DNA of 64,000 nucleotides, taken from positions 259,170 through 323,169 of the forward strand of contig NZ_JAAXCY010000011.1 in the NCBI RefSeq assembly GCF_014230465.1, given 5' to 3'. Below are positions 1-10,594 of this stretch, in pieces (position 1 is the first letter of the stretch; each line of letters begins with the position of its first letter). A program made the position numbers and the translations under genes. Origin of the DNA: Pseudomonas cremoris. Its GTDB lineage: Bacteria; Pseudomonadota; Gammaproteobacteria; Pseudomonadales; Pseudomonadaceae. The notes beneath the pieces were generated by a model, which was not told the DNA's origin, made no database searches, and saw nothing but the letters and a program-made list of their open reading frames with translations.

Positions 1-690
1 GACCATCTGCTGGAAATCGGCACCGGCTGGGGCAGCATGGCGTTGTATGCCGCGCAGTACTACGGCTGCAAGGTCACCACCACGACCTTGTCCAAGGAAC
101 AGTTCGCCTACACCGAAAAACGTATCGAGGCCCTGGGGCTGCAAGGCCAGGTCACCCTGCTGTTGCAGGACTACCGCGACCTCACTGGCCAGTACGACAA
201 ATTGGTGTCCATCGAAATGATCGAAGCGGTGGGCCATCGCTTCCTGCCGACCTACTTCAAACAGTGCGCGCACCTGCTCAAGGACAATGGCCTGATGTTG
301 CTGCAAGCCATCACCATCCGCGACCAACGCTACGAGCAAGCCAAGAGCAATGTCGACTTTATCCAGCGTTACATCTTCCCCGGCGGCGCCCTGCCCTGTG
401 TGCAAAAGATGCTGGAGATCGTCAGCCGCGACACCGATATGAACCTGATGCACATGGAGGATTTCGGCCTGCACTACGCGCGAACCCTGCGCCTGTGGCA
501 TGAGAACTTTCGCCGCGCCCATGGCCGTCTTGCAGAGTTGGGCTACGATGAGTACTTCCTGCGCTTGTGGGAGTTCTACTTGTGCTACTGCGAGGGTGGG
601 TTTATGGAACGCACGATTGGTACCGCACAATTACTGTTGGCCAAGCCGGCCGCGCTTAACCCGCCATTGCTCGGGCGTTTCAGTGCTTAA
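1..690 (+). CDS. cfa: Cyclopropane-fatty-acyl-phospholipid synthase, 3' part
   Basis: The gene is cut by the left edge of the window, and the reading frame is open from base 1. The enzyme methylenates the cis double bond of unsaturated phospholipid acyl chains using S-adenosylmethionine, at the cytoplasmic membrane face. Visible here is the SAM-binding loop LEIGTGWGSMA at the very start, followed by the family segments VTTTTLSKEQ, VSIEMIEAVG and the C-terminal LWEFYLCYCEGGF. About 229 residues remain of a normal length near 400-420, so the N-terminal lipid-binding domain lies outside the window. The stop codon overlaps the GTG start of the following DUF2878 gene, which indicates translational coupling. 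Assignment is confident. Confidence 0.93.
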   Translation, partial: DHLLEIGTGWGSMALYAAQYYGCKVTTTTLSKEQFAYTEKRIEALGLQGQVTLLLQDYRDLTGQYDKLVSIEMIEAVGHRFLPTYFKQCAHLLKDNGLMLLQAITIRDQRYEQAKSNVDFIQRYIFPGGALPCVQKMLEIVSRDTDMNLMHMEDFGLHYARTLRLWHENFRRAHGRLAELGYDEYFLRLWEFYLCYCEGGFMERTIGTAQLLLAKPAALNPPLLGRFSA

Positions 691-1174
691 ACCGCTGGCG
701 AATGCCGTACTGTTCCAGTGTGGCTGGTTTGCCTGTGTACTTGGCGGGGATAGTCGATGGTTGCTGGTGGGGTTGGCGGTTCTGGCCATCCACCTGCTGT
801 GGATCAGCGCCTGGTCCAAGGACGGCCAAGTGATCCTCGCCGTGACCTTGTTGGGAACAGTGATCGACACCTCGCTGCGCACCTTCGGCGTGTTTCATTT
901 CAGCCTGCCGGGGCCGTTGATTCCGTTTTGGTTGATCCTGTTGTGGGCATTGTTGGCGACCACGTTGCGTCATTGCTTGGCCTGGAGTGCACAGCCCTGG
1001 TGGCGATCCAGCCTGTTGGGTGCGGTGGGTGGACCGCTGTCGTATTACGCGGGCAGCCAATTGGCCGGGGTCAGTTTCGGCTATGGCACCGCCACCACGC
1101 TGATGGGCCTGGCCCTGCTCTGGGCGCTGCTGTTTCCCGTACTGCACTGGGTTGCGGATCAACTCGGACACTGA
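683..1174 (+). CDS. DUF2878 family membrane protein
   Basis: The product is 163 residues and very hydrophobic, with about five predicted membrane segments (for example LLVGLAVLAIHLLWIS and LIPFWLILLWALLATTL). It resembles DUF2878 proteins, which in pseudomonads sit directly behind cfa. I choose the GTG at 683, which overlaps the cfa stop by 8 bases. An in-frame ATG at 500 would sit deep inside cfa and is unlikely. The function is unknown; the coupling to cfa suggests a role in membrane lipid modification, but this is inference from neighbourhood only. Confidence 0.75.
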   Translation: MLKPLANAVLFQCGWFACVLGGDSRWLLVGLAVLAIHLLWISAWSKDGQVILAVTLLGTVIDTSLRTFGVFHFSLPGPLIPFWLILLWALLATTLRHCLAWSAQPWWRSSLLGAVGGPLSYYAGSQLAGVSFGYGTATTLMGLALLWALLFPVLHWVADQLGH

Positions 1175-1228
1175 CGCCCGTCAGAGCATTCATACGCGCG
1201 ACACCGGCTTGCCTTACACTGCGCGCCT

Positions 1229-1534
1229 ATGACCAACATCCCCCACACCCAAATCACCGAACCCGCCGTCACCTGCTCGACTTGCGCAGCCTGCTGCTGC
1301 CAATTGGAAGTGATGCTGATCACCGACACGGGCGTGCCGGAGCGCTATATCGATACCGACGATTGGGGCGGCGAAGTGATGCTGCGCCTGGACGACGGCT
1401 GGTGCGCCGCGCTGGACCGGGACACCATGATGTGCACGATCTATGAACGACGGCCGTTGATTTGCCGGGAGTTCGAGATGGGTGCGCCGGAGTGCCTTGA
1501 AGAGCGGCAGGGGATTGCGACGGCGTATCGCTGA
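1229..1534 (+). CDS. YkgJ family cysteine cluster protein
   Basis: A 101-residue protein with the cysteine pattern CSTCAACCCQLE near the N terminus and CTIYERRPLICREFE toward the C terminus, typical of the YkgJ/UPF0153 family. The spaced cysteines probably bind zinc or an iron-sulfur cluster. Biochemical function is not established for the family. It starts 54 bases after the DUF2878 stop and could be cotranscribed. The gene is followed directly by a REPIN. Confidence 0.85.
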   Translation: MTNIPHTQITEPAVTCSTCAACCCQLEVMLITDTGVPERYIDTDDWGGEVMLRLDDGWCAALDRDTMMCTIYERRPLICREFEMGAPECLEERQGIATAYR

Positions 1535-1558
1535 CTTTCAGATAAGAGCAGATCCAAA

Positions 1559-1648
1559 TGTGGGAGCGGGCTTGCTCGCGAAGGCGGGGTATCAGTCAAC
1601 ATTTTCAGCGACTGACACACAGCCTTCGCGAGCAAGCCCGCTCCCACA
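1559..1648. repeat. REPIN (two inverted REP units)
   Basis: Two inverted copies of about 27 bases start with TGTGGGAGCGGGCTTGCTCG and its complement and flank a short spacer. This is the classic REP doublet of P. fluorescens genomes, mobilised in trans by RAYT transposases. No RAYT gene lies in the window. It sits between convergent genes and may act as a transcript-end structure. Confidence 0.9.
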
Positions 1649-1687
1649 CAAGCTCTTCCCACATTGGTCATGCGGTGTTTTGAAGGG

Positions 1688-2206
1688 TTACAGCGGCAAG
1701 GTGTAGTGCAGCGAGTAGCTTTCTACCCCATCGTTGTTGCTGCTGATGCCCGCGTTGGAATAGTGCGTGGCACGAATCCCCACTTCATGCCCACCGGCAA
1801 AGCGCAGGCCGAAACCCAAACGGTCTTCGAACTGAAAGGCCTGGCCGATATTGTTGTCCTCGACCCGCGTGCGCGAGAACACCGCTACACCGATTCCCGC
1901 CTCGATGTAGGGCTTGACCTTTTCCCCGGCAAATTCGTACACAAACACCGGCGAGAACGACAGGCTGCTCACGCTCGCGCGCTTGTCACCGTCCCAATAG
2001 GTGTAGGCGCCACTCCAATAGCCGGTCAGACGACCTGTTTCGCTCTGCCACCAGCTTTTATCCCAGTCCGACGTCAGCCCCAGCCGATAGGTCATGGTCG
2101 AATCACTGGTACTCCCCACCCCCAATTCCAGGCCCGCGGCCTGGGCTGAAACAGAGTGTCCTACAACAACGGCCGCAATCGCAGCCAAACAGAACAAGCG
2201 CTTCAT
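1688..2206 (-). CDS. pagL: PagL-type lipid A 3-O-deacylase
   Basis: A 172-residue outer-membrane beta-barrel precursor. The signal peptide runs to about residue 23, ending near VSAQA-AG. The family signature THYSNAGI carries the catalytic His and Ser, and a downstream acidic residue (GVESYSLHY) completes the likely active site. PagL removes the 3-O-linked acyl chain from lipid A in the outer membrane. I place the start at the second in-frame ATG (2206) because GGAAGG lies about 9 bases before it, while the upstream ATG touches that same sequence. It is a single gene, convergent with the YkgJ unit. Confidence 0.88.
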   Translation of the reverse strand: MKRLFCLAAIAAVVVGHSVSAQAAGLELGVGSTSDSTMTYRLGLTSDWDKSWWQSETGRLTGYWSGAYTYWDGDKRASVSSLSFSPVFVYEFAGEKVKPYIEAGIGVAVFSRTRVEDNNIGQAFQFEDRLGFGLRFAGGHEVGIRATHYSNAGISSNNDGVESYSLHYTLPL

Positions 2207-2318
2207 AAGAAACATCCCTTCCGAACAAAGTTTATGGTTTTTGTACAGACTAACTGGCTATAGAAGCTGGCGCGTAGACAGAAGTTCCAGCTTATTCCCC
2301 CGGTATTTCACGAATTTT

Positions 2319-3113
2319 TCACGCACCGAAGCTTCGCACAACGCCCGGATATTTCCATAGTGTTGGTAGGATATTTCTTAGGTGATACACGTCGCCGCTG
2401 GTCCAGAACTGTGCCGGTTCAGGATTGCCGTCGGCCAACACGTCACGCTCGCCCAGCAAACGCTTGAGCTGGCGCGCCACGGCAGCGCCGGTGTCGATGA
2501 GGATGATGCTGGGTGGCAGCATCTGCGCCAAAAGCGGCTTGAGGAAAGGATAGTGGGTGCAGCCGAGGATGATGGTGTCGCAGCCGGCGCTGAGCAACGG
2601 CGCTAGATAGCCCAGCAGCATGTGGCGCAAAGCCGGGCTGTTCAGGTCGCCGGTTTCGATCAGTTCCACCAGGCCAGGGCAGGGTTGGGTGATGACCCGG
2701 ACATCAGTGGCAAACCGGTCGAGCAAGGCGGCAAATTTTGCGCTTTGCAGCGTGCCGGTGGTAGCGAGTACGCCGACCACGCCACTGCGGGTGGCGGCAG
2801 CCGCCGGTTTGACGGCAGGCTCCATGCCCACCAGTGGCCAGTCCGGGTAGTCCTGCCTCAGGTCCGCAACCGCCGCGACCGTCGCGGTGTTACAGGCAAT
2901 TACAAACGCCTTTACGCCTTTTTCACGAAAGAATTCAGCAACCCTTCGCGAGCGCTCAAGAATGAATGCAGGGCTTTTTTCGCCGTACGGGATATGCCCG
3001 CAATCGGCCATGTACAGCAGCGATTCGTGGGGCAGCAGTTGCTGAATTTCATCCAGCACCGACAACCCGCCGACGCCGGAATCGAACACACCGATGGGCG
3101 CGTCCTTAACCAT
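2319..3113 (-). CDS. murI: Glutamate racemase
   Basis: Converts L-glutamate to D-glutamate for peptidoglycan synthesis in the cytoplasm. The 264-residue product shows the N-terminal [13 protein letters not shown] motif and both catalytic cysteine contexts, [10 protein letters not shown] and [10 protein letters not shown]. The start at 3113 (MVKDAPIG) overlaps the end of moeB by 8 bases. An upstream in-frame start would lie further inside moeB and lacks family similarity. It is the last gene of the hemA-prfA-prmC-moeB-murI operon. Confidence 0.95.
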   Translation of the reverse strand: MVKDAPIGVFDSGVGGLSVLDEIQQLLPHESLLYMADCGHIPYGEKSPAFILERSRRVAEFFREKGVKAFVIACNTATVAAVADLRQDYPDWPLVGMEPAVKPAAAATRSGVVGVLATTGTLQSAKFAALLDRFATDVRVITQPCPGLVELIETGDLNSPALRHMLLGYLAPLLSAGCDTIILGCTHYPFLKPLLAQMLPPSIILIDTGAAVARQLKRLLGERDVLADGNPEPAQFWTSGDVYHLRNILPTLWKYPGVVRSFGA

Positions 3114-3861
3114 GTTGCGTCCCGCACACGCTGCAACCGGGATCACGCTTGACGCGCAGCTCGCGAAAACGTGTGGTCAAGGCATCGATCAGCAGCAAGC
3201 GCCCCACCAACGGCTCGCCGAAACCGGCCAGCAACTTCAAGGCTTCCAAGGCTTGCAGGCTACCGACCAGGCCCACCAGCGGCCCCACCACGCCGGCTTC
3301 GCTGCAGGTGAGTTCGGTGTCGCTGCCGTGCCCGTAGATACAGTGGTAGCAGGGGCTTTCGGGGCGGCGCGGATCAAACACCGACAACTGCCCTTCCAGC
3401 CGAATCGCGGCGCCGCTGATCAAGGGCTTGGTGGCGGCCACACAGGCGGCGTTGACCGCTTCGCGGGTAGAAAAGTTGTCACTGCAATCAAGCACCACGT
3501 CTACCGCATCGACCGCCGCCGCCAACGAATCGGCATCCAGCGCGCTGCGATGGGTAATCAGCTTGATCTCGGGGTTGATCGCAGTCAGCCGGCGCAGGGC
3601 CGAATCGACTTTGGTCTGCCCGACGCTGTCGGTGTCGTGGATGATCTGGCGTTGCAGGTTGGTCAGGTCGACGGTATCGAAATCGGCCAGATGCAGTTCA
3701 CCCACCCCCGCCGCTGCCAGATACAGCGCTACCGGTGCCCCCAGCCCGCCGAGGCCGATGATCAGGGCGCGGCCGTTTTTCAGGCGCAATTGCCCCTCGA
3801 TGTCGACCTGCTGCAACAGGATCTGCCGGCTATAGCGCAACAGCTCCTGGTCGGTCAGCAC
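3106..3861 (-). CDS. moeB: Molybdopterin-synthase adenylyltransferase
   Basis: An E1-like ThiF/MoeB enzyme that adenylates the C terminus of MoaD during molybdenum cofactor synthesis. The 251-residue product has the nucleotide-binding loop [17 protein letters not shown], the family stretch [16 protein letters not shown], and two CxxC zinc pairs (CYHC and CSVC). No rhodanese domain is attached. It overlaps prmC by 7 bases upstream and murI by 8 bases downstream. Confidence 0.93.
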   Translation of the reverse strand: MLTDQELLRYSRQILLQQVDIEGQLRLKNGRALIIGLGGLGAPVALYLAAAGVGELHLADFDTVDLTNLQRQIIHDTDSVGQTKVDSALRRLTAINPEIKLITHRSALDADSLAAAVDAVDVVLDCSDNFSTREAVNAACVAATKPLISGAAIRLEGQLSVFDPRRPESPCYHCIYGHGSDTELTCSEAGVVGPLVGLVGSLQALEALKLLAGFGEPLVGRLLLIDALTTRFRELRVKRDPGCSVCGTQHG

Positions 3862-4685
3862 GGGCGGCGTCCCAACGTGATGCGTTCGTGACCGCCGAGG
3901 TCGATACGGCTGTGCACGTCTTCAAAACCCTGGCTTTGCAACAGGTCGCGCACGGCGGGGGCTTGGTCGTAGCCATGTTCAAGCAACAGCCAGCCACCGG
4001 CATTCAAATGCGCGGGGGCTTCCTTGATGATCTGGCGCAGGTCGTCCAGGCCGTCTTGACCTGCGACCAACGCACTGGCCGGTTCAAAACGCACGTCACC
4101 GGCCACCAGGTGTGGGTCGTTGGCGGCGATGTACGGCGGGTTGCTGATGATCAGGTCGAAGCTGTGGCCTTGCAGGGCGCTGAACCAATGACTGTTCAAC
4201 ACCGTGGCGTTCTTGAGGTGCAGGCGCTGGCGGTTGCGTTCGGCCAGGGCAACGGCTTCCAGCACGCGGTCGACGGCAGTGACGTGCCAGGCCGGGCGTT
4301 CGCTGGCCAGGGCCAGGGCGATGGCGCCGCTGCCGGTGCCCAAGTCCAGGACCTGGGTAGGCGTAGCCGGCAATAATTCCAGGGCGGCTTCCACCAGCAA
4401 TTCAGTGTCTGGGCGCGGGATCAGTGTGTGGGGCGCTACTTCCAGGTCGAGCTTCCAGAAGCCCTGCTGGCCGAGGATGTACGCGACCGGCTCACCGCCG
4501 CGACGGCGTTGCAGGTAGCCCGCAAAGGTCAATGCGTCTTCGCTGCTGACAATTTTTTCCGGCCAGGTGTGCAAATAACTGCGGGACTTGCCCAGGGACG
4601 CGGCCAGCAACAATTCGGCATCCAGGCGCGCGGTGGGCGAGTCGGGCAGGTCGGCGGCGCGTAGCAAGCTGGCAATGATGGTCAT
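3855..4685 (-). CDS. prmC: Release factor glutamine methyltransferase
   Basis: PrmC (HemK) N5-methylates the glutamine of the GGQ motif in release factors RF1 and RF2. The 276-residue protein has an N-terminal helical domain, the SAM-binding motif VLDLGTGSGAIALALA and the catalytic NPPY motif in IISNPPYIA. The ATG directly follows the prfA stop codon (TAAATG), so the modifying enzyme is coupled to its own substrate gene. Confidence 0.95.
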   Translation of the reverse strand: MTIIASLLRAADLPDSPTARLDAELLLAASLGKSRSYLHTWPEKIVSSEDALTFAGYLQRRRGGEPVAYILGQQGFWKLDLEVAPHTLIPRPDTELLVEAALELLPATPTQVLDLGTGSGAIALALASERPAWHVTAVDRVLEAVALAERNRQRLHLKNATVLNSHWFSALQGHSFDLIISNPPYIAANDPHLVAGDVRFEPASALVAGQDGLDDLRQIIKEAPAHLNAGGWLLLEHGYDQAPAVRDLLQSQGFEDVHSRIDLGGHERITLGRRPC

Positions 4686-5768
4686 TTATTCACCTATCGC
4701 TGCCAGTTGGTCAGCCTGGTATTCGGCGAGCAACGGCTCGATCACCGCGTCAACACCACCGGCAAGAATCTCGTCGAGGGAATAGAGGGTGAGGTTGACC
4801 CGGTGGTCGGTGACCCGGCCCTGGGCAAAGTTGTAGGTACGGATGCGCTCGGAGCGGTCGCCCGAGCCCACCAGCAACTTACGCTCGCTGGCAATCGCGT
4901 TGGCAGCGGCACTGGTTTGCTGGTCGTTGAGCTTGGCCGACAGCCAGGACATGGCCCGCGCCCGGTTCTTGTGCTGGGAACGTTCTTCCTGGCACTCCAC
5001 CACGATGCCCGACGGCAAGTGAGTAATGCGGATTGCAGAATCAGTCTTGTTGACGTGCTGGCCGCCGGCGCCCGACGAACGGTACGTGTCGACTCGCAGG
5101 TCTGCCGGGTTGATCTCGATGGCTTCCTGCTCGTCCGGCTCGGGCAACACGGCCACGGTGCAGGCGGAGGTGTGGATACGCCCCTGCGACTCAGTCGCCG
5201 GAACACGCTGCACGCGATGGGCACCGGACTCGAACTTGAGCTTGCCGTAGACGTTGTCGCCTTCAACCCGCGCGATGACTTCTTTATAGCCACCGTGCTC
5301 GCCCTCGTTCTCCGAGAGGATTTCCACGCGCCAGCCACGACGCTCGGCATACCGCGAATACATGCGGAACAGGTCGCCGGAGAAGATCGCCGCTTCGTCA
5401 CCGCCGGTGCCCGCGCGGATTTCGAGAAACACGTTACGGCCGTCATTCGGGTCTTTAGGCAGCAGCATGCGTTGCAGGTCGCCTTCCAGCTCGGCGAGTT
5501 TTTCCTTGGCCTCGCGGACTTCTTCCACGGCCATTTCACGCATGTCCGGGTCGCTGTCCTTGAGCAGCGCCTGGGCGCCTTCAAGGTCGGCCTGCACTTT
5601 CAGCAGGTTTTTATAGGTGGCCACCACCGGCTCAACTTCGGCGTATTCCTTGGAATAGGCACGGAATTTAGTCTGATCGGCAATGACTTCGCCATCGCCG
5701 AGCAAGGCGGTCAGTTCTTCGAAACGGTCCTGGAGCACGTCCAGTTTATTGAGCAGTGACGCTTTCAT
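4686..5768 (-). CDS. prfA: Peptide chain release factor 1
   Basis: RF1 recognises UAG and UAA stop codons in the ribosomal A site and triggers peptidyl-tRNA hydrolysis. The product is 360 residues, the usual length. It contains the catalytic GGQ in [18 protein letters not shown]; the codon-reading loop (PxT type) is represented by [16 protein letters not shown]. Its start overlaps the hemA stop by 4 bases (ATGA). Confidence 0.97.
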   Translation of the reverse strand: MKASLLNKLDVLQDRFEELTALLGDGEVIADQTKFRAYSKEYAEVEPVVATYKNLLKVQADLEGAQALLKDSDPDMREMAVEEVREAKEKLAELEGDLQRMLLPKDPNDGRNVFLEIRAGTGGDEAAIFSGDLFRMYSRYAERRGWRVEILSENEGEHGGYKEVIARVEGDNVYGKLKFESGAHRVQRVPATESQGRIHTSACTVAVLPEPDEQEAIEINPADLRVDTYRSSGAGGQHVNKTDSAIRITHLPSGIVVECQEERSQHKNRARAMSWLSAKLNDQQTSAAANAIASERKLLVGSGDRSERIRTYNFAQGRVTDHRVNLTLYSLDEILAGGVDAVIEPLLAEYQADQLAAIGE

Positions 5769-7054
5769 TGCGGTTTTTTATCCGAAGAGCTATCTGACGC
5801 GCCCTCACCGAGGGCAAAAAGTTCTTGGGCCATGGCCAGCGCATCGAGGCGGCCTTCGGCAGTCAATTTTTTAAGCTGTACGCTAGGCGCGTGGAGCAAT
5901 TTGTTGGTGAGGCCTCGGGCCAGTTGCATCAGCACTTCTTCAGCGCTGCTGCCATTGGCCAGCAAGCGCTGGGCCTTGCTCAACTCCTCGTCGCGCAGGC
6001 GTTCACCCTGCTGACGATAGGCCTTGAGCACATCCACCGCCGCCAGTTCGCGCAGGCGCACCATGAAATCTTCGGCGCCGGTGCTGACCATTTCCTCGGC
6101 GGCCTGGGCTGCGCCCTGGCGACTCTTGAGGTTTTCAGCGACGACTTCGTGCAGATCGTCGACGCTATAGAGGTAAACGTCGTCCAACTCGCCGACTTCG
6201 GGCTCGATATCACGGGGAACAGCGATATCCACCATAAAAATCGGCTTGTGCTTGCGCAGCTTTAGTGCGCTCTCGACCGCGCCTTTGCCCAGGATCGGCA
6301 ATTGACTGGCGGTGGAGCTGATAACGATATCGCTGCGCACCAATTCAGCCGGAATGTCCGAGAGCAGCACGGCATGGGCGCCGAATTGTTCGGCGAGGAT
6401 GCTGGCCCGTTCAAGCGTGCGATTGGCCACCACAATGCGCTTCACACCCAGGTCATGCAGATGGCGGGCGACCAGGGTGATGGTCTCGCCGGCGCCGATC
6501 AGCAGGGCCTGGCTGCGCTGCAAGTCACTGAAAATCTGTTTGGCCAGGCTGACGGCGGCAAATGCCACGGACACCGGGTTTTCACCGATGGCGGTGTCGG
6601 TGCGCACCTGCTTGGCGGAGTTGAACGTGGCCTGGAACAAACGGCCAAGCAGCGGACCGACGGTACCGGCTTCACGCGCCACGGCGTAGGCGGACTTCAT
6701 CTGGCCCAGGATCTGCGGCTCGCCCAATACCAGCGAGTCGAGACCGGCGGCCACACGCATCATGTGACGAACTGCCGCATCCTCTTCGTGCACATAAGCG
6801 CTTGCGCGCAGGTCGTCGAGGCTCAAATGGTGGTAATCAGCCAGCCAGCGCAGCACCACATCCGCTGAAAGATGTTCCTGCTCTATATAAAGCTCGCTGC
6901 GATTGCAGGTCGAAAGGATCGCAGCTTCGCGGCTGTCGGTGAGCCGGCAGAGCTGCTGCAAGGCCTCAACCAACTGCTCCGGCGTAAACGCCACGCGCTC
7001 GCGCACGTCCACGGTGGCAGTTTTATGGTTAATACCGAGTGCGAGGAAGGCCAT
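5765..7054 (-). CDS. hemA: Glutamyl-tRNA reductase
   Basis: First enzyme of C5 tetrapyrrole synthesis, reducing glutamyl-tRNA to glutamate-1-semialdehyde with NADPH. The 429-residue product has the catalytic Cys50 in [13 protein letters not shown], the NADPH-binding segment [16 protein letters not shown], and a C-terminal dimerisation helix region. It is the first gene of the five-gene minus-strand operon and is divergent from the TPR lipoprotein gene. A small inverted repeat (TGTCGG-N4-CCGACA, 7071-7086) lies just upstream and may be in its 5' leader. Confidence 0.96.
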   Translation of the reverse strand: MAFLALGINHKTATVDVRERVAFTPEQLVEALQQLCRLTDSREAAILSTCNRSELYIEQEHLSADVVLRWLADYHHLSLDDLRASAYVHEEDAAVRHMMRVAAGLDSLVLGEPQILGQMKSAYAVAREAGTVGPLLGRLFQATFNSAKQVRTDTAIGENPVSVAFAAVSLAKQIFSDLQRSQALLIGAGETITLVARHLHDLGVKRIVVANRTLERASILAEQFGAHAVLLSDIPAELVRSDIVISSTASQLPILGKGAVESALKLRKHKPIFMVDIAVPRDIEPEVGELDDVYLYSVDDLHEVVAENLKSRQGAAQAAEEMVSTGAEDFMVRLRELAAVDVLKAYRQQGERLRDEELSKAQRLLANGSSAEEVLMQLARGLTNKLLHAPSVQLKKLTAEGRLDALAMAQELFALGEGASDSSSDKKPQ

Positions 7055-7236
7055 TCAATATCGCTGATGATGTCGGGAAGCCGACAATTGTCCTACTTCG
7101 AATGATTCAGAACAACCACCGTAGGCTATTGTCCTAATGCCTTGTGTCTATAAAGGCACCAACTGAGACTCGGTTATGTTTGGCCGAAGGCTTGTGTCAT
7201 GATGATCCGACCGCAGGTTAGTCGTCCTCTTCCTAT

Positions 7237-8961
7237 ATGAATAGATCTTCCGCGTTGCTCCTTGCTTTTGTCTTCCTTAGCGGCTGCCAGGCCTTGGCCC
7301 CCGTGTCGCCGGACGGTACGCCGCCGGTGGAAGACAGCACCCCCGCCCCTGAAAAGCCCAAGGTTTATTCCTCGTTCAGTGAAGAAACGATCTACAGCCT
7401 GTTGTCGGCAGAACTCGCCGGCCAGCGTAATCGTTTCGATATTGCCCTGGATAACTACGTGACCCAGGCCATCAACACTCAGGATCCGGGGATCTCGGAG
7501 CGGGCATTCCGCATTGCCGAATACCTTGGGGCCGACCAGGCAGCATTGGACACGTCGCTGATCTGGGCGAAAAACGCGCCGGACGACCTGGAAGCGCAGC
7601 GGGCAGCGGCCATTCAATTGGCGCGGGCCGGGCGCTATGACGACTCTATGGTTTATATGGAGAAGGTCCTGCAGGGCAAGGGTGACACGCATTTCGACTT
7701 CCTCGCGTTGTCGGCCGCCGACACCGACCAGGACACCCGCAATGGCCTGATGAAAAGTTTTGACCGCCTGCTGCAAAAGCACCCCAAGAACAGCCAGCTG
7801 ATTTTCGGCAAGGCCTTGCTGCTGCAACAGGACGATGAGACTGACGCAGCGCTCAAGTTGCTGGAGCAGAATCCGCCGGAAGAAGGCGAAATCGCCCCGA
7901 TCCTGCTGCGTGCGCGCCTGCTGCAAAACCTCAATCGCGGCAAGGAAGCGATTCCGCTGCTGGAAAAAAGCATCAAGAAGTACCCGGACGACAAACGCCT
8001 GCGACTGACTTACGCGCGCATGCTGGTAGAGCAGGACCGCATGGAGGACGCCAAAGTGCAGTTCGCCAACCTGGTCCAGCAGTACCCGGATGACGACGAA
8101 CTGCGTTACTCCCTGGCGCTGGTGTGCCTGGAAGCCAAGGCCTGGGACGAGGCCAAGGGCTACCTTGAAGAACTGATCCAGCGCGAAAGCCATGTAGATT
8201 CAGCGCACCTGAACCTCGGCCGCATTGCCGAAGAGCGCAATGATCCACAGGCCGCCTTGCTTGAATACGCTCAGGTCGGCCCCGGCAATGACTATCTGCC
8301 AGCCCAACTTCGCCAAGCCGATATCCTGATGAGCAACGGCCGCACCGACGAGGCAGAAAAACGCCTGGCGGCGGCACGGGATGCCGAACCGGACTACGCG
8401 ATCCAGCTCTATTTGATCCAGGCCGAAACATTGTCGGCCAACAATCAAGGCGAGCGCGCCTGGAAACTGCTGCAACAAGCCTTGCTGCAGTACCCCGACG
8501 ACCTCAACTTGCTGTACACCCGCGCCATGCAGGCGGAAAAACGCAATGACCTGGCGCAGATGGAAAAAGACCTGCGCCTGATCATCAAGCGCGACCCGGA
8601 CAACGCCATGGCGCTCAACGCCCTGGGCTATACCCTGTCGGATCGCACTACGCGCTACGCCGAAGCCAAGGTGCTGATCGAACAAGCCCACAAGCTCAAC
8701 CCGGAAGACCCGGCCGTGCTCGACAGCCTGGGCTGGGTGAATTACCGCCTGGGCAACCTGGACGAGGCCGAACGTTTGCTGCGCCAAGCGCTGGAGCGCT
8801 TTCCCGACCAGGAAGTCGCCGCCCACCTGGGCGAAGTGCTATGGGCCAATGGCAAGCAGCGCGAAGCGCGACAAGTCTGGGAAAAATTCCTCAAGGAACA
8901 ACCCGAAAGCCCCATCCTGCGCGGCACCATCAAGCGCCTGACCGGATCCGAGACCCTTTAA
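7237..8961 (+). CDS. TPR-repeat outer-membrane lipoprotein
   Basis: A 574-residue protein with a lipoprotein signal (FVFLSGC, lipid-modified Cys17), followed by a proline-rich linker and then many degenerate tetratricopeptide repeats to the C terminus. The clearest repeats are near residues 460-545 (for example [11 protein letters not shown] and [21 protein letters not shown]). Such proteins are scaffolds, and no enzymatic motif is seen. The gene leads the lolB-ispE-prs segment and ends 4 bases before lolB, so cotranscription is likely. A role in envelope assembly is inferred from the lipoprotein signal and lolB linkage only. Confidence 0.85.
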   Translation: MNRSSALLLAFVFLSGCQALAPVSPDGTPPVEDSTPAPEKPKVYSSFSEETIYSLLSAELAGQRNRFDIALDNYVTQAINTQDPGISERAFRIAEYLGADQAALDTSLIWAKNAPDDLEAQRAAAIQLARAGRYDDSMVYMEKVLQGKGDTHFDFLALSAADTDQDTRNGLMKSFDRLLQKHPKNSQLIFGKALLLQQDDETDAALKLLEQNPPEEGEIAPILLRARLLQNLNRGKEAIPLLEKSIKKYPDDKRLRLTYARMLVEQDRMEDAKVQFANLVQQYPDDDELRYSLALVCLEAKAWDEAKGYLEELIQRESHVDSAHLNLGRIAEERNDPQAALLEYAQVGPGNDYLPAQLRQADILMSNGRTDEAEKRLAAARDAEPDYAIQLYLIQAETLSANNQGERAWKLLQQALLQYPDDLNLLYTRAMQAEKRNDLAQMEKDLRLIIKRDPDNAMALNALGYTLSDRTTRYAEAKVLIEQAHKLNPEDPAVLDSLGWVNYRLGNLDEAERLLRQALERFPDQEVAAHLGEVLWANGKQREARQVWEKFLKEQPESPILRGTIKRLTGSETL

Positions 8962-8965
8962 TCTT

Positions 8966-9583
8966 ATGTTCTTGCGCCACGTTGTAGTGTTCAGTCTCAT
9001 CGCCCTGCTCGCCGGTTGCGCGGGCATAGGCAGCCGTGAATCCGTCGAAGGCCAGGGCAACCCGGCGCAATGGAAACAGCACAAAGACCAGCTCAGCAGC
9101 ATCGACGGCTGGCAGATCGAAGGCAAAGTCGGCGTTCGCGCGCCAAAGGATTCGGGCAGCGGTACGCTGTTCTGGCTGCAACGCCAGGACTACTACGACA
9201 TTCGCTTGTCTGGGCCGCTGGGCCGTGGCGCAGCGCGCCTGACGGGCCGACCGGGGCAAGTCAGCCTCGAAGTCGCCAACCAGGGACGCTATGAAGCGAC
9301 CTCGCCGGAAGCGCTACTGGAAGAACAGATTGGCTGGAAGCTACCGGTGTCTCACCTGGTCTGGTGGGTACGCGGGTTGCCTGCACCTGACAGCAAGAGC
9401 CGTCTGAGCCTCAACGGCGATAGCCGCCTGGCCACCCTGGAGCAGGATGGCTGGCAAGTCGAATACCTGAGCTACGTAGAACAAAGCGGTTACTGGTTGC
9501 CCGAGCGCATCAAGCTGCATGGCACCGACCTTGACGTCACGCTGGTGATCAAGGACTGGCAACCGCGCAAGCTGGGGCAATAA
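8966..9583 (+). CDS. lolB: Outer-membrane lipoprotein receptor LolB
   Basis: LolB accepts lipoproteins from periplasmic LolA and inserts them into the outer membrane. The 205-residue precursor has a lipobox LLAGC with Cys18. The mature part shows family features such as [15 protein letters not shown] and the C-terminal [19 protein letters not shown]. It lies between the TPR lipoprotein gene and ispE, the usual position in gammaproteobacteria. Confidence 0.94.
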   Translation: MFLRHVVVFSLIALLAGCAGIGSRESVEGQGNPAQWKQHKDQLSSIDGWQIEGKVGVRAPKDSGSGTLFWLQRQDYYDIRLSGPLGRGAARLTGRPGQVSLEVANQGRYEATSPEALLEEQIGWKLPVSHLVWWVRGLPAPDSKSRLSLNGDSRLATLEQDGWQVEYLSYVEQSGYWLPERIKLHGTDLDVTLVIKDWQPRKLGQ

Positions 9584-9584
9584 C

Positions 9585-10436
9585 GTGACCGTAGAACACC
9601 TGACCCTGCCCTCCCCCGCAAAACTCAATCTGATGCTGCATATTTTGGGTCGCCGTGAAGACGGCTACCACGAGTTGCAGACGCTGTTTCAATTTCTCGA
9701 CTACGGCGATGAGCTGACCTTCGCCGTTCGCGACGATGGCGTGATCAAGCTGCACACAGAATTCGAAGGCGTGCCCCACGACAGTAATTTGATCGTGAAG
9801 GCGGCGAAAAAACTTCAGGAGCAATCCGGCAGTTCGCTCGGCATCGACATCTGGATCGAAAAAATCTTGCCCATGGGCGGTGGCATCGGTGGCGGCAGCT
9901 CGAATGCGGCGACCACGTTGCTGGGCCTGAATCACTTGTGGAAGCTGGGCTGGGACCACGATCGCCTCGCGGCGCTGGGCCTTTCACTGGGGGCTGACGT
10001 CCCGGTTTTCGTGCGTGGACACGCCGCATTTGCTGAGGGCGTCGGCGAAAAACTGACCCCGGTAGAGCCCGAAGAGCCTTGGTATCTCGTGCTTGTGCCG
10101 CAAGTATCTGTAAGTACAGCAGAAATTTTTTCAGATCCGTTGTTGACACGTAACTCTTCTCCCATTAAAGTGCGCCCCGTTCCCAAGGGAAACAGTCGAA
10201 ATGACTGCTTACCGGTTGTAGCAAGGCGTTATCCAGAGGTACGTAACGCTTTGAATTTGTTAGGTAAATTTACCGAAGCAAAATTAACCGGAACTGGAAG
10301 TTGTGTGTTTGGGGGCTTCCCAAGCAAAGCTGAAGCTGATAAAGTCTCGGCCCTTCTTACAGAGACCCTTACAGGGTTTGTAGCAAAGGGAAGCAACGTT
10401 TCGATGTTGCATCGCAAGCTGCAAAGTCTGCTCTAA
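9585..10436 (+). CDS. ispE: 4-diphosphocytidyl-2-C-methyl-D-erythritol kinase
   Basis: A GHMP kinase of the MEP isoprenoid pathway that phosphorylates CDP-methylerythritol. The 283-residue protein has [11 protein letters not shown] at the N terminus and the ATP-binding loop [20 protein letters not shown]. It begins with GTG one base after the lolB stop. The 3' third (from about 10100) uses visibly more AT-rich codons than the 5' part although the protein stays family-like. tRNA-Gln follows 37 bases downstream. Confidence 0.95.
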   Translation: MTVEHLTLPSPAKLNLMLHILGRREDGYHELQTLFQFLDYGDELTFAVRDDGVIKLHTEFEGVPHDSNLIVKAAKKLQEQSGSSLGIDIWIEKILPMGGGIGGGSSNAATTLLGLNHLWKLGWDHDRLAALGLSLGADVPVFVRGHAAFAEGVGEKLTPVEPEEPWYLVLVPQVSVSTAEIFSDPLLTRNSSPIKVRPVPKGNSRNDCLPVVARRYPEVRNALNLLGKFTEAKLTGTGSCVFGGFPSKAEADKVSALLTETLTGFVAKGSNVSMLHRKLQSLL

Positions 10437-10473
10437 AAGGAACCGAGTGTTAGGCACTCGTTGCAACAGATAC

Positions 10474-10548
10474 AGGGGCGTCGCCAAGCGGTAAGGCAGC
10501 AGGTTTTGATCCTGCCATGCGTTGGTTCGAATCCAGCCGCCCCTGCCA
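10474..10548 (+). tRNA. tRNA-Gln (TTG anticodon)
   Basis: The acceptor stem AGGGGCG pairs with CGCCCCT, followed by discriminator G and an encoded CCA. The anticodon loop TTTTGAT is closed by GCAGG/CCTGC, with anticodon TTG at 10506-10508. The T-arm has GGTTCGAATCC. The position between ispE and prs is the standard one in Pseudomonas. Confidence 0.97.
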
Positions 10549-10594
10549 TTTTCTAATACTCATCCAGGTTACCCTCAGCCTCTAGGTACTGCGC

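Noticed and set aside
7174..8193. 339-residue minus-strand ORF over the TPR gene
   Set aside because: Antisense shadow of a TPR-repeat lipoprotein gene with clear signal peptide and repeats.
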